From positions 1 through 41,677 of the IMG/VR virus record IMGVR_UViG_3300008113_008484: a stretch of DNA of 41,677 nt, one strand, 5' to 3'. Source of the stretch: a virus. Below the pieces are notes generated by a model. That model did not search any database. It was not told the origin of the DNA and saw only the letters and a program-made list of their open reading frames with translations. Shown here piece by piece: positions 34,248 through 41,677 of the stretch (the first letter of the stretch is position 1; every line of letters starts with the position of its first letter). The position numbers and the translations under genes were made by a program.

Positions 34248-35145
34248 TCGCCAAATAAGTCTTTATATTATCATCGTCGCTACACCATTTCTTCGCATAT
34301 TGTCCTTCTAGAGGTCTAGAAAACATAGGATGATAATGTTTTTGACATCCCTTAAAAAAATAATGATTAGCCTGTGTTAATCTTGTTTTATTGAAATCTG
34401 TAACACCCTCTACGTTACATCCACCATGTAACATATTCGAAGCCCATATTAAAGCCTGGCCTTTCTTAAGTTTTACTATATAGTCTTCCGCTTTTTTAGC
34501 TTTTATAAGATCGATAAGAAAAGATTCGTATTTTTCATAATTAACTGCCTCCCCGTTTTCTATATCATCCGGGTGTGGTAAATTTAAATTATGATACTCG
34601 TATAAATTCCATTTATGACTTCCAGGTACTATTCTAAGAGACCCGTTAGTTTCGTCAACATTCTCGAAAGCAACCCAAACTCCAACCATCCATAAAGCAG
34701 GTACTGTGTGAAAATGTATAATATCACTATGCAAAGGCTGGTTACTTCCTTTTATAAAATTAATAGTAGAGAAAGGAAATGCCTCTTTGCCATAAAGAAA
34801 TTTCAAAGTTTCCAGAACCTTATTGTTCATTGTTAATTCTGCAATGTTTCTGCTCTTTCTCCAGTGTTCAAATATTCTTTTACTCTCAGAATAAGTAAAA
34901 TGATCCGCATGATATTTAGTTGATTCATCTCTTAATGCTTCGTACATATCATCGACTATACCAGATATCTGATTATCATCCAATTCAAGATCTATTATTA
35001 AATATCCCTTCTCGTGGTAATGTATACACATTTCTTTCTGCTCTTCTGTTAATGTTGTGTCATTTTCGAGCAATTCATAAAAAAATGGGGATTCTATCCA
35101 CGGTATGTCTAGTGCCTCCTTATCCTTAAAATAATCAATCTTCAT
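34240..35145 (-). CDS. PhyH-family 2-oxoglutarate/Fe(II) dioxygenase
   Basis: A 301-residue PhyH-type oxygenase. The iron triad is visible: His139 and Asp141 in QPLHSDIIHF, and His240 in NMLHGG, with Arg255 (TRLTQ) as the probable 2-oxoglutarate anchor; VPGSHKWN (173-180) is also typical. Such enzymes hydroxylate small molecules, lipids or carbohydrates. In this cassette a hydroxylation on the sugar or on its acyl substituent is a reasonable proposal, not shown. It overlaps the LbH-acyltransferase gene by 11 bases and the GT10-like gene by eight. The leader contains the end of the upstream gene, so translation is probably coupled. Confidence 0.86.
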   Translation of the reverse strand: MKIDYFKDKEALDIPWIESPFFYELLENDTTLTEEQKEMCIHYHEKGYLIIDLELDDNQISGIVDDMYEALRDESTKYHADHFTYSESKRIFEHWRKSRNIAELTMNNKVLETLKFLYGKEAFPFSTINFIKGSNQPLHSDIIHFHTVPALWMVGVWVAFENVDETNGSLRIVPGSHKWNLYEYHNLNLPHPDDIENGEAVNYEKYESFLIDLIKAKKAEDYIVKLKKGQALIWASNMLHGGCNVEGVTDFNKTRLTQANHYFFKGCQKHYHPMFSRPLEGQYAKKWCSDDDNIKTYLANE

Positions 35146-35665
35146 AGTTCATTAATTTTTTTGCGCTTTCGATTATTCTTTCTTTTTCCCGCTTTTTAAT
35201 AGGTTTTGCTGGGCTTCCTGCATATATTGTCCAAGGCTCGGTATCTTTAGTTACTAAAGAATTAGCACCTACTATACACCCTTCACCTAAAGTTACTCCG
35301 GGTAAAACCGTACAATTAACACCAAGAGTAGCATACCTTTTAAAAATCACGGGTTTATTTATTACTGTTCTATGTTCTATAGGAACAACCGGTGATATTA
35401 ATCCCTGTGTAAAATCATCAGTAGCACAAACTATTCTACTTCCAGATCCAATATTTGTGAAATCCTCCATAACTAAAAGTGCAGGACCACCTCCAATAAT
35501 AGAGACACTCGGCGCAATATGTATATAGCTTCCCATTTTTAGTTGTGTAGAAATATAAGTCCATTGGTCTATCGATATATGATCTCCCATTTCTACAAGT
35601 TCAGGTCTAGCAATAACTGCTAGATCACTTATTCTTACGTCTTCTCCTTTTTTCATTTTATTCAT
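35135..35665 (-). CDS. Left-handed beta-helix acyltransferase (LbH type)
   Basis: A 176-residue hexapeptide-repeat transferase. Repeats of the [LIV]-G-x-x-x-x kind run along the chain, most clearly ATLGVNCTVLPGVTLGEGCIVGANSLVTKD (about 111-141), followed by the usual YAGSPAKPIKKRE end. Such enzymes transfer acetyl or other short acyl groups from CoA or ACP to amino or hydroxyl groups of sugars. The neighbouring FabH-like gene (overlap of eight bases) suggests the donor might be an acyl-ACP made locally instead of plain acetyl-CoA. The acceptor may be an amino sugar formed by the nearby aminotransferase; inference only. Cytoplasmic. Confidence 0.84.
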   Translation of the reverse strand: MNKMKKGEDVRISDLAVIARPELVEMGDHISIDQWTYISTQLKMGSYIHIAPSVSIIGGGPALLVMEDFTNIGSGSRIVCATDDFTQGLISPVVPIEHRTVINKPVIFKRYATLGVNCTVLPGVTLGEGCIVGANSLVTKDTEPWTIYAGSPAKPIKKREKERIIESAKKLMNYED

Positions 35666-36602
35666 AATTTACTATTAAAGATCCCCATGTCCATCCGGAT
35701 CCAATAGCAGTTAATAATATTTTTTCACCTTTCTTGATCTCACCATTCTTTATTGATTCGTCGAGAGCAACAGGTATAGATGCACCAGCAATATTTGCGT
35801 ATCTATCCATAACTGTTTTAACCTTTGAGAATGGGATATTATTTTTTTCTGCTATTATTTTTAAAATATTTATACTGGGCTGATGCGGAACCACCATACT
35901 TATATCATCTATACTAAGATCAGTTTCTTCTAAAACTTCATTGATCGATTCAGGAAGTACCTTTATTGCTTGATCCCATACCTCTTTACCTCTCATGATA
36001 AAAGGAGAATCTAACGGCATTACGAAACCTGTCATACCAGTACCAGATCCATTAGATTTTATTTTACTGTAGATCCACCCCTTTTCAGACTCACCTATGA
36101 TAACTGCTCCTGCTCCATCGCCGAAGAACACACTGTGTTGATCACCAAAATCAGTATGAGTTGAGTATGACTCTGTAGCTATTACCATTATATTTTTAAA
36201 AGCACCTGATGATATCAGAGAACTTCCTAAAGTTATAGCATAAACAAACCCAGAACATACCGCGTTTATATCAAATGAAGGAATATCCCTAGTTATACCG
36301 AGTTTTTTATGTATTGTACAAGCGGTAGATGGAGAAATTTTCTCAGGGCTAGATGTCGCAACTATAATCATATCTATATCTTCTTTGCTCATACCAGAAT
36401 CATCAAGGACTAAAGCTGCCGCCTTATATCCCATCTCAGAAACAGTATCATGAGCGGAAGATATTCTTCTTTCCTTTATCCCAAGTTTATTAAATATCCA
36501 CTCATCTGTAGTATCAACTCTTAAAGATATCTTCTCGTTAGTCAATACATTATCTGGAAGATATGACGAAGTTCCTTTTATAGTTACGTTATTGTATTTC
36601 AT
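35658..36602 (-). CDS. FabH-like 3-oxoacyl-ACP synthase III
   Basis: A 314-residue ketoacyl synthase of the KAS III family, which condenses an acyl-CoA with malonyl-ACP. The catalytic triad is complete: Cys116 (DINAVCSGFVYA), His240 (VVPHQPSINIL) and Asn270 (RYANIAGASIP). TTDEWIFNKLGIKERRI (31-47) and GDGAGAVIIG (161-170) are also typical. Length agrees with E. coli FabH (317). In polysaccharide clusters such enzymes can start the acyl chain that is later attached to a sugar. A housekeeping fatty-acid role is less likely in a phage cassette with acyl-transfer and SDR genes around it. I leave the symbol empty because the substrate is unknown. Confidence 0.93.
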   Translation of the reverse strand: MKYNNVTIKGTSSYLPDNVLTNEKISLRVDTTDEWIFNKLGIKERRISSAHDTVSEMGYKAAALVLDDSGMSKEDIDMIIVATSSPEKISPSTACTIHKKLGITRDIPSFDINAVCSGFVYAITLGSSLISSGAFKNIMVIATESYSTHTDFGDQHSVFFGDGAGAVIIGESEKGWIYSKIKSNGSGTGMTGFVMPLDSPFIMRGKEVWDQAIKVLPESINEVLEETDLSIDDISMVVPHQPSINILKIIAEKNNIPFSKVKTVMDRYANIAGASIPVALDESIKNGEIKKGEKILLTAIGSGWTWGSLIVNYE

Positions 36603-36608
36603 TTATAA

Positions 36609-37403
36609 TTATAATTTTATCCAGCTATCCGGAACTATATCAAAATCCGGATATCCTGGATCTATCTTTCCGAACCATTTCTTAGGTGCAATAACTTTTT
36701 TATTGTCATTCTTATTTAACCATGCTCCCCACCACGAAAAACTAGAACTGGATATTATGTTATGCTTACACATAGACATTAAAAATAATTCAATGTAATC
36801 CTTGTCGTCAACAAAGCTAAATTTATCTCCTAAGAAATTATTCTTAGCATATTCAACATCGTCGCTAAATACAATGTATTTATCAGCATTAACAATATCC
36901 ATTGCTGATCTGTACCATTCCGTATTTTTAGTGTGGTGCTTACTATCTTGATCCAAGGAATAATCACCCCTTCTAACATGAATAGCACAAGTTTCTCCTT
37001 CTAGAAGATGTCTATACTTTTCTATTTTTTCTAAAACAAAATCAGAGGGTTCAAAAATGTGTAATATGTGATCTCTGTTCGTAAAATATTTTTCTGTTTG
37101 AAAATATCCATGATAAACCGTTCCATCTCTATATTCCATCGGTTTATAATTAAATGGATAAAACATCCTACTCGTAGCATCTCCTTGATCGTTCCATTGA
37201 AAATTTCTAAATATTTTCAGATATTCTAATGTTGACACATCAGAATTAGGATAGATTCTTGCTCTATCATCTTGAACTTTAGTCAAATGTTCCTTAACAT
37301 TAGGAAAATATGCTTTAGTGTTATTTGCCTTAGCTAAATTTTCAATAGCTGCAATAACGAACATCATATTACCTAAACCACCTAATATACTTCCTCCAAT
37401 CAT
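36609..37403 (-). CDS. GT11-family alpha-1,2-fucosyltransferase-like enzyme
   Basis: A 264-residue GT11-type glycosyltransferase. Key motifs: GGLGNMMFVIAA (8-19), the donor-binding HVRRGDY (142-148), YIVFSDDVEYAK (176-187) and the closing SSSSFSWWGAWL (218-229). GT11 enzymes transfer L-fucose from GDP-fucose in alpha-1,2 linkage to galactose-type acceptors. Gmd is in the cassette but the second enzyme for GDP-fucose (GDP-fucose synthase) is not in the window, so the donor would depend on the host or on genes outside. The protein is soluble. Six bases separate its stop from the FabH-like start and one base separates it from the cupin gene. Confidence 0.93.
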   Translation of the reverse strand: MIGGSILGGLGNMMFVIAAIENLAKANNTKAYFPNVKEHLTKVQDDRARIYPNSDVSTLEYLKIFRNFQWNDQGDATSRMFYPFNYKPMEYRDGTVYHGYFQTEKYFTNRDHILHIFEPSDFVLEKIEKYRHLLEGETCAIHVRRGDYSLDQDSKHHTKNTEWYRSAMDIVNADKYIVFSDDVEYAKNNFLGDKFSFVDDKDYIELFLMSMCKHNIISSSSFSWWGAWLNKNDNKKVIAPKKWFGKIDPGYPDFDIVPDSWIKL

Positions 37404-37404
37404 A

Positions 37405-37815
37405 TTACAAGAAAACTTTATCTAATTTTTGTCCCTCATAAGGTCCTGTTTTGTATTCATAAACAATTGTGTCATCCTCTAAGATTACGTAAGTATGTCC
37501 GCCATAAAGAGTGAAACTAGCATCTCCAGGGTATAATATGGGTTCTGCTATTATTGTGTCGTCTATATCATAAAATATACATTTAACACTTCCTTTTATA
37601 ACTACCCAAGATTCTTGTGCTATCTGAGCATCGTAGGATCTTTCTTTAGTTATGTGTTTATGCGGAGGAAATGTTTTTCCCTCCTCCATTTTTAAAGTTG
37701 CACACTGAATGAAATTATTTTCAGGAACAACTTCCGTTCTTTTCTCGATTTCAGATAATCTGTTGATTATATGAAGAAGTTTTCCTTCTTCTACCTTAGA
37801 ATAAATCTTTTCCAT
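37405..37815 (-). CDS. Cupin-fold protein of polysaccharide clusters
   Basis: A 136-residue single-cupin protein. PPHKHITKERSYDAQ (50-64) supplies His52 and His54, ESWVVIKGSVKCIFYDID (68-85) contains the strand with the conserved Glu, and LYPGDASFTLYGGHTYVIL (94-112) provides the second histidine (His107). The ending DDTIVYEYKTGPYEGQKLDKVFL resembles cupins that occur in O-antigen and capsule clusters, some of which are sugar isomerases or epimerases and others only metal-binding accessory proteins. No function is proved for this type. It is close to the SDR gene (three-base gap), suggesting a shared pathway. Confidence 0.78.
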   Translation of the reverse strand: MEKIYSKVEEGKLLHIINRLSEIEKRTEVVPENNFIQCATLKMEEGKTFPPHKHITKERSYDAQIAQESWVVIKGSVKCIFYDIDDTIIAEPILYPGDASFTLYGGHTYVILEDDTIVYEYKTGPYEGQKLDKVFL

Positions 37816-37818
37816 ATT

Positions 37819-38532
37819 TTATTTTTTAATTTGAAATGGTCTAACTATTATTTCACTTATATTCATACCATCCTCTACCTCTATAGTATTCATAATCTGA
37901 GATGCTACCCATTCAGGGGTCATTCCATTTTCAAAACTAGGTTTAAATTTATTTAACAACTCTTCATTCTTTGTTTGACTTATGAAAGGAGTGTTAACCG
38001 ATCCTGGACTTATAGTAGTTACTCTTATTTTTTTAGAAAGCTCAGCTCTTAAGCTTTCACTTATTGCTAGAACAGCGTGCTTAGTAGCGCAGTATACACC
38101 AGATTCAGGAAAAACGTGGTGTGATGCAACAGATCCTAAATTTATTACCTGTCCATTAGATTCTATCAAATGTGGAAGAAAATAATGAAGAACACTTAAA
38201 ACACCCTTGATGTTTACATCTATCATCTGGTGCCAATCGTCAAGGTTAGAATCTATTAGCTTATCAAATATTCCTATTCCTGCATTATTCATAAGAACAT
38301 CTATTCCTCCCATCTTTTCTAGAACTGAAGATAATAAATTCTGTACATCAGAAACACTAGTAACATCAACTTTCATGTAAAATGTTCCAGGATTATTTTC
38401 TGTTAATTCTTTTAATTTAGCTTCATTCCTACCAGTTACAAAAACAGAATGCCCATTTCTTATAGCATGTTTAAATGTAGCTTCACCTATACCGCTAGTT
38501 GCTCCTGTTATAAGTATTCTTTTTTTATTCAT
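37819..38532 (-). CDS. Short-chain dehydrogenase/reductase
   Basis: A 237-residue classical SDR. TGATSGIG (9-16) binds NAD(P), NNAG (82-85) stabilises the sheet, and Ser134, Tyr147 and Lys151 (GSVAS and YCATK) form the catalytic triad; ISPGSVNTPF follows. Enzymes like this reduce a keto group on a sugar or on an acyl carrier substrate. With a FabH-like synthase nearby, a FabG-like 3-ketoacyl reduction is a candidate; a sugar ketoreductase is the alternative. Arg34 in VTGRN suggests NADP preference. Its ATG shares one base with the stop of the GT25 gene (TAATG), showing translational coupling. Confidence 0.92.
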   Translation of the reverse strand: MNKKRILITGATSGIGEATFKHAIRNGHSVFVTGRNEAKLKELTENNPGTFYMKVDVTSVSDVQNLLSSVLEKMGGIDVLMNNAGIGIFDKLIDSNLDDWHQMIDVNIKGVLSVLHYFLPHLIESNGQVINLGSVASHHVFPESGVYCATKHAVLAISESLRAELSKKIRVTTISPGSVNTPFISQTKNEELLNKFKPSFENGMTPEWVASQIMNTIEVEDGMNISEIIVRPFQIKK

Positions 38533-39200
38533 TATCTTATATGTTTAGTATTATCTTTAAATTTTCCTTCCATCCAGCTGTAATCCGCATAAGCATCATG
38601 TATATCACTATGATTACTAACTTGTACAGCAGTTATTGGATATGTGCAATAGCTTTTAAAATTCTCCTGTCCAAAATCAGAAAGCCAAACGTCTATTATG
38701 TCTATTTTTCTCTGATTGAAGTTATCAAGAAAATAATCATAGAAGCTCTCATGATAAGCTATAGCATGTGTAGCATAGCCTTTCTTCAGTATTAAAAGAT
38801 TATCGTCTTCTTTTTGTAAAGGAATATGGGTATTGCTTCCCAAATAAAATAGAGACCATTCTCTAGAAGATAATTGTTCTACAGATTTATCTATTGAATC
38901 TATGTTTATAAATTCAACATCATCTTCTAAAACTAGTATAGATTTTAACCCCTCTTCTTTAGCTTTCTTAATTATATTAATATGAGACAGCAAACATCCA
39001 TAAAGTGGTACTTTTATTTTTTCTGTATCTTTAGTGTACGGGATATCTTCAGAAGGATCGGGTATAATGCCCGGGAATCTTTCTACTAGATCAAGAACTC
39101 CGTTCTTTTCGAAAATTTCGTTACATCTATCTAACCTATCCTTTCTTTTGTCTAGATTTATTAAAAAAACTTTATCAAAATATTCAAATGCTTTTCTCAT
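38532..39200 (-). CDS. GT25-family glycosyltransferase
   Basis: A 222-residue GT25 enzyme, the family of LPS galactosyl/glucosyltransferases (LgtB/LpsA type). Evidence: VFLINLDKRKDRLDR (11-25), the acceptor-side YGCLLSHINIIKKAKEEGLK (67-86), and the metal-binding LEDDVEF (91-97). The second half has WSLFYLGSN and GYATHAIAYH, also typical of the fold. It belongs to a continuous string of glycosyltransferase genes and overlaps the upstream GT2/GT7-like gene by 17 bases. The likely acceptor is an LPS-like or other cell-surface glycan; a glycan on a virion protein cannot be excluded. Confidence 0.92.
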   Translation of the reverse strand: MRKAFEYFDKVFLINLDKRKDRLDRCNEIFEKNGVLDLVERFPGIIPDPSEDIPYTKDTEKIKVPLYGCLLSHINIIKKAKEEGLKSILVLEDDVEFINIDSIDKSVEQLSSREWSLFYLGSNTHIPLQKEDDNLLILKKGYATHAIAYHESFYDYFLDNFNQRKIDIIDVWLSDFGQENFKSYCTYPITAVQVSNHSDIHDAYADYSWMEGKFKDNTKHIR

Positions 39201-40191
39201 CTTCTTTTTTTATATTTTTAGCCATATGGTATATAAATTCTTCCTTATCTCTAGGGCTCATATTTTTAAACCACATATAGATACGGTTTTGCATACCCAT
39301 ATCAGGATTATCAGATCCATTAGTTCTAGGATGATCCATATGGAAAGATTCGATAAGAGGAGCATTGCATCCACCCATACCAACTATAAACTCCGCCTTG
39401 TGGTAGAAGAAAGCATCTTCACAAGAGTAGCTATGAAAGAACTCCGCATCGAATCCACCTATTTTATAGAAGCTATCGGAGCTTATAAATATCGAACCAC
39501 CGGGTGCACCTGGAGTGGAATAAGGGGATTCTGCAGATCCTGGTACAACCGAATCTATTGCAGTTCTACCAGATAATATTCTCATGGTGAGATCGTTGTT
39601 CATAACAACAACCTTTCTTCCTCCAAATGCTTGCAATGCGGAACCGCTAGGAAAGTTTTTAAGATTTGAAAATAGATCAGAGAAGAAAGATTTTGTTACT
39701 AATAAATCTATATCATGGAAAAGATAATATTTAGCCTTATTGGAAAATAATGCTCCCACGTTCATAGCTAAGCATTTATTGAAATACTCGCCGAGATTTT
39801 TTCTTATCCAGATGTGATTTGTTTTGTCTTTGCAAATTTCTTTATGGGTTGTTACATCATTATGTTCTACGAATGTTATCGAATAAGTTTTTTCTTTGAA
39901 CTCTTCCATAGATTTCAACAAATGATCTACGAGAGGCAAATTGAAATTCTCTCTTCCTTTAACTGGGATTATTACTGAAACGTCAACATCTCTATCATCA
40001 ATAATATTAAATTCACATGATTTTTTAACAGAATCGTAATTTATCTTCCTGCTTTCGTATATTTCTTTTATGTTACTACCTGTCATTTCTAAATTTTCAT
40101 CTTTATTTATTTCTGGTATGACCCTTCTAGAATCCTGTCTTCTAGGGGTATCTGATCTTCTTTCTCTGCTTACTAATTGTTTTCTTATCAT
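39184..40191 (-). CDS. GT2/GT7-like glycosyltransferase with basic N-terminus
   Basis: A 335-residue GT-A fold glycosyltransferase. A basic, arginine-rich leader (MIRKQLVSRERRSDTPRRQDSRR, shown in part) precedes the enzyme domain and is not a signal peptide. The domain starts with VSVIIPVKGREN (71-82), has the metal motif DID (160-162) in FHDIDLLV, and ends with GAPGGSIFISSDSFYKIGG then CEDAFFYHKAE (Glu258-Asp259), like the GT7 C-terminal domain. The leader could bind an acidic partner or membrane surface. Overlaps: four bases with the upstream GT2 gene and 17 with the downstream GT25 gene. Donor sugar unknown. Confidence 0.85.
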   Translation of the reverse strand: MIRKQLVSRERRSDTPRRQDSRRVIPEINKDENLEMTGSNIKEIYESRKINYDSVKKSCEFNIIDDRDVDVSVIIPVKGRENFNLPLVDHLLKSMEEFKEKTYSITFVEHNDVTTHKEICKDKTNHIWIRKNLGEYFNKCLAMNVGALFSNKAKYYLFHDIDLLVTKSFFSDLFSNLKNFPSGSALQAFGGRKVVVMNNDLTMRILSGRTAIDSVVPGSAESPYSTPGAPGGSIFISSDSFYKIGGFDAEFFHSYSCEDAFFYHKAEFIVGMGGCNAPLIESFHMDHPRTNGSDNPDMGMQNRIYMWFKNMSPRDKEEFIYHMAKNIKKEDEKSI

Positions 40192-41003
40192 AAATTAATA
40201 CTAATAACAGTAGGAGATTCAATCTTACCCATTACAGATTCTTTTAATCTATTTGATAGAGCATGCTGATCCATCCTTGTGAATCTTGTAAAAAGGCCCT
40301 CATTCAAATTCAAATTTCTAACATCTTTGCCCCTATGATTTAGATGAGCAGCTTCATATGATATTCGATCCATAGATTCATCGTCTCTTTCGAGAAGGAC
40401 CTTAATCATCTCTGTGGTAGCTTTGTCCTCCCATCCATATCTGAAAAAGTTTTCATTGTATCCACCCATTACGTTCCAAAACCAATCTCTGTTGTAGACT
40501 AGTATTGCGCCATATCCGCATCCTTTAGTCATCGATCTGAACTTAAAAACAGGATCTCTAGGTTCTCCACCTTTTTTTCTGAATAGATTAAAATCATTAG
40601 TTCTTAACCATTCTGTTGTTGGCTCTTCAGAGTTACACCAGTAATATGTTTCTGCTCCTGCTGCGAATTTGCCTTCGAATTTTGAAATTACATCGAAGTA
40701 TTCGTTTTCAAAAACGAAATCAGAATCCATCAGAACTATAATATCTCCTACAGATTGTCTTGCACCAACATTTCTACACCAGCTAAGATTGAAACCTCTG
40801 TTCTGAGGATCACTTATTCCTATATGTTTATAATCAAGTATTGGATTAGACTTCTTATAAAAATTCCCGTCCAGTGTCTGTTCAACTACTATTACTTCGT
40901 AATCAGTAAAAGTCTGGTTCTTTATACATTGAAGGCATTCATTAAAATTTCTATTTCTCTGAGGATCGTTTCCTCCTGTTGGCATAATTACAGAGATCCT
41001 CAT
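40188..41003 (-). CDS. GT2-family glycosyltransferase
   Basis: A 271-residue GT2 glycosyltransferase: MRISVIMPTGGNDPQRNRNFNECL at the start, the DxD motif LMDSDFVFEN (91-100, Asp93-Asp95) and the acceptor-binding VMGGYNENFFRYGWEDKATT (178-197), with Glu192-Asp193 as probable catalytic base region. RGFNLSWCRNVGARQSVGD is also typical of the family. It has no membrane segment. It overlaps the next glycosyltransferase gene by four bases (ATGA-type) and shares one base with the one before it, so all three are coupled. Linkage and donor cannot be inferred. Confidence 0.92.
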   Translation of the reverse strand: MRISVIMPTGGNDPQRNRNFNECLQCIKNQTFTDYEVIVVEQTLDGNFYKKSNPILDYKHIGISDPQNRGFNLSWCRNVGARQSVGDIIVLMDSDFVFENEYFDVISKFEGKFAAGAETYYWCNSEEPTTEWLRTNDFNLFRKKGGEPRDPVFKFRSMTKGCGYGAILVYNRDWFWNVMGGYNENFFRYGWEDKATTEMIKVLLERDDESMDRISYEAAHLNHRGKDVRNLNLNEGLFTRFTRMDQHALSNRLKESVMGKIESPTVISINL

Positions 41004-41677
41004 TATTTTAAGTTTAATTTGTTAAACAATGTCTCGCACATATCTTTGTTACTACTCATAGGTCTGGGTAAATGACAATCTATATATTCAAGTGCATTAT
41101 AGTCATATTTTGGCCATATAACCTTGTCCAATCTTCCGGTAGCATATTTTTCTTCTATCCATCCTCTCTCGAGATGCTTGATTCTAGCAAATCTTTTTCT
41201 AGTTACCTGGTTATAAAAAAACTTCTGATCCGTTCCACTTCTGATGTTCATCCCTTTTAATCGAAGAAGAAATTTCTTATAATCTTCATCATTTAGATCC
41301 AGAACATCGATAAAGCTATTTGTATCTCCAGCTAAATAACACATAGGATATTGCGGATTAGTTCTATACCATCTATATTTAATGATATCAGAACTGTATG
41401 ATATTATACCAGTATCACCAATATATTCAGCATGATTTAGATAATAATCTTTGGATATTGGAAGCATGTCCATATCCGATATTATAAATGGATCATCCAA
41501 TATTCTAGCTGCCCAAAATCTTATACACTGTGCTTGTTGTGCTATATCCCATTCTTTTAAAGACTTAAAATAATAAACCTTCCCGTGCTCGTGAACGTAC
41601 GAGGGAGGTTCATTTTCGTCTATATACAAAAGAATTGGCTCCAATCCAATAAGTGATTTCCACGCTTTTGCAACATA
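41003..41677 (-). CDS. Partial glycosyltransferase-like gene cut by the right edge
   Basis: The frame continues without a stop to the window edge (reading …YVAKAWKSLIGLEPILLYIDE), so the start lies beyond 41677; a TTG at 41644 is unlikely to be the real start. The visible 224 residues include WDIAQQAQCIRFWAARIL, then FIISDMDMLPISKDYY, whose DMD looks like the DxD motif of a GT-A glycosyltransferase. GTDQKFFYNQV and DCHLPRP further on agree with nucleotide-sugar-dependent enzymes. No membrane segment. Its stop shares one base with the ATG of the next GT2 gene. It belongs to the glycan cassette, which therefore extends beyond the window. Confidence 0.72.
   Translation of the reverse strand, partial: YVAKAWKSLIGLEPILLYIDENEPPSYVHEHGKVYYFKSLKEWDIAQQAQCIRFWAARILDDPFIISDMDMLPISKDYYLNHAEYIGDTGIISYSSDIIKYRWYRTNPQYPMCYLAGDTNSFIDVLDLNDEDYKKFLLRLKGMNIRSGTDQKFFYNQVTRKRFARIKHLERGWIEEKYATGRLDKVIWPKYDYNALEYIDCHLPRPMSSNKDMCETLFNKLNLK

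Noticed and set aside
39034-39576. 180-codon plus-strand open frame
   Set aside because: Opposite two glycosyltransferase genes with good catalytic motifs; no promoter or Shine-Dalgarno.

Overview
This window looks like part of the genome of a large, AT-rich contractile-tailed phage (myovirus). Recognisable baseplate proteins of the T4 type are present: gp25-like, gp6/baseplate-J-like, gp5-type OB-fold spike, gp27-like hub and a LysM/gp53-like protein. Every gene I can support is on the minus strand, so transcription runs from high to low coordinates. Genes are packed with overlaps or gaps of a few bases; the longest gene-free stretch is about 83 bases. I see no tRNA, rRNA, CRISPR array or insertion sequence.

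Right part (about 28.1-41.7 kb, transcribed first): a glycan cassette. It holds glycosyltransferases of several folds (GT2/GT7-like, GT25, GT11, GT10-like and an unassigned one cut by the window edge), a D-arabinose-5-phosphate isomerase (KdsD-like), KDO-8-phosphate synthase (KdsA), GDP-mannose 4,6-dehydratase (Gmd), a very short DegT-type aminotransferase, a FabH-like ketoacyl synthase, a short-chain dehydrogenase, a left-handed beta-helix acyltransferase, a PhyH-type dioxygenase, a cupin, a DUF1796 protein and a SAM methyltransferase. Together they suggest synthesis and transfer of KDO and a GDP-linked deoxy (possibly N-acylated amino) sugar. The target could be host LPS or the virion itself; the sequence does not decide which.

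Middle (about 26.2-28.1 kb): a stack of small, partly overlapping genes, including a Nudix-like hydrolase and a 56-codon basic protein.

Left part (1-26.2 kb): tail and baseplate genes in the order tube-initiator-like protein, LysM protein, hub, a repeat-rich 853-residue protein, OB-fold spike, and a 1772-residue protein with a proline-rich hydrophobic belt. Next come two genes not expected in a baseplate operon: a ribosomal-protein-S1-like RNA-binding protein and an amidoligase-like protein with a pentapeptide-like tail. The row ends with connector-like, gp25-like and gp6-like proteins and a 2252-residue protein carrying two different beta-propeller repeat blocks.

Host: KDO enzymes point to a Gram-negative host. 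Propeller repeats of the Reg_prop and SBBP type and A-rich leaders with weak Shine-Dalgarno sequences would fit Bacteroidota, but this is inference. The most notable features are the phage S1-like gene with its own promoter and operator-like palindrome, the embedded glycan pathway, the amidoligase fusion and the propeller-bearing giant virion protein.
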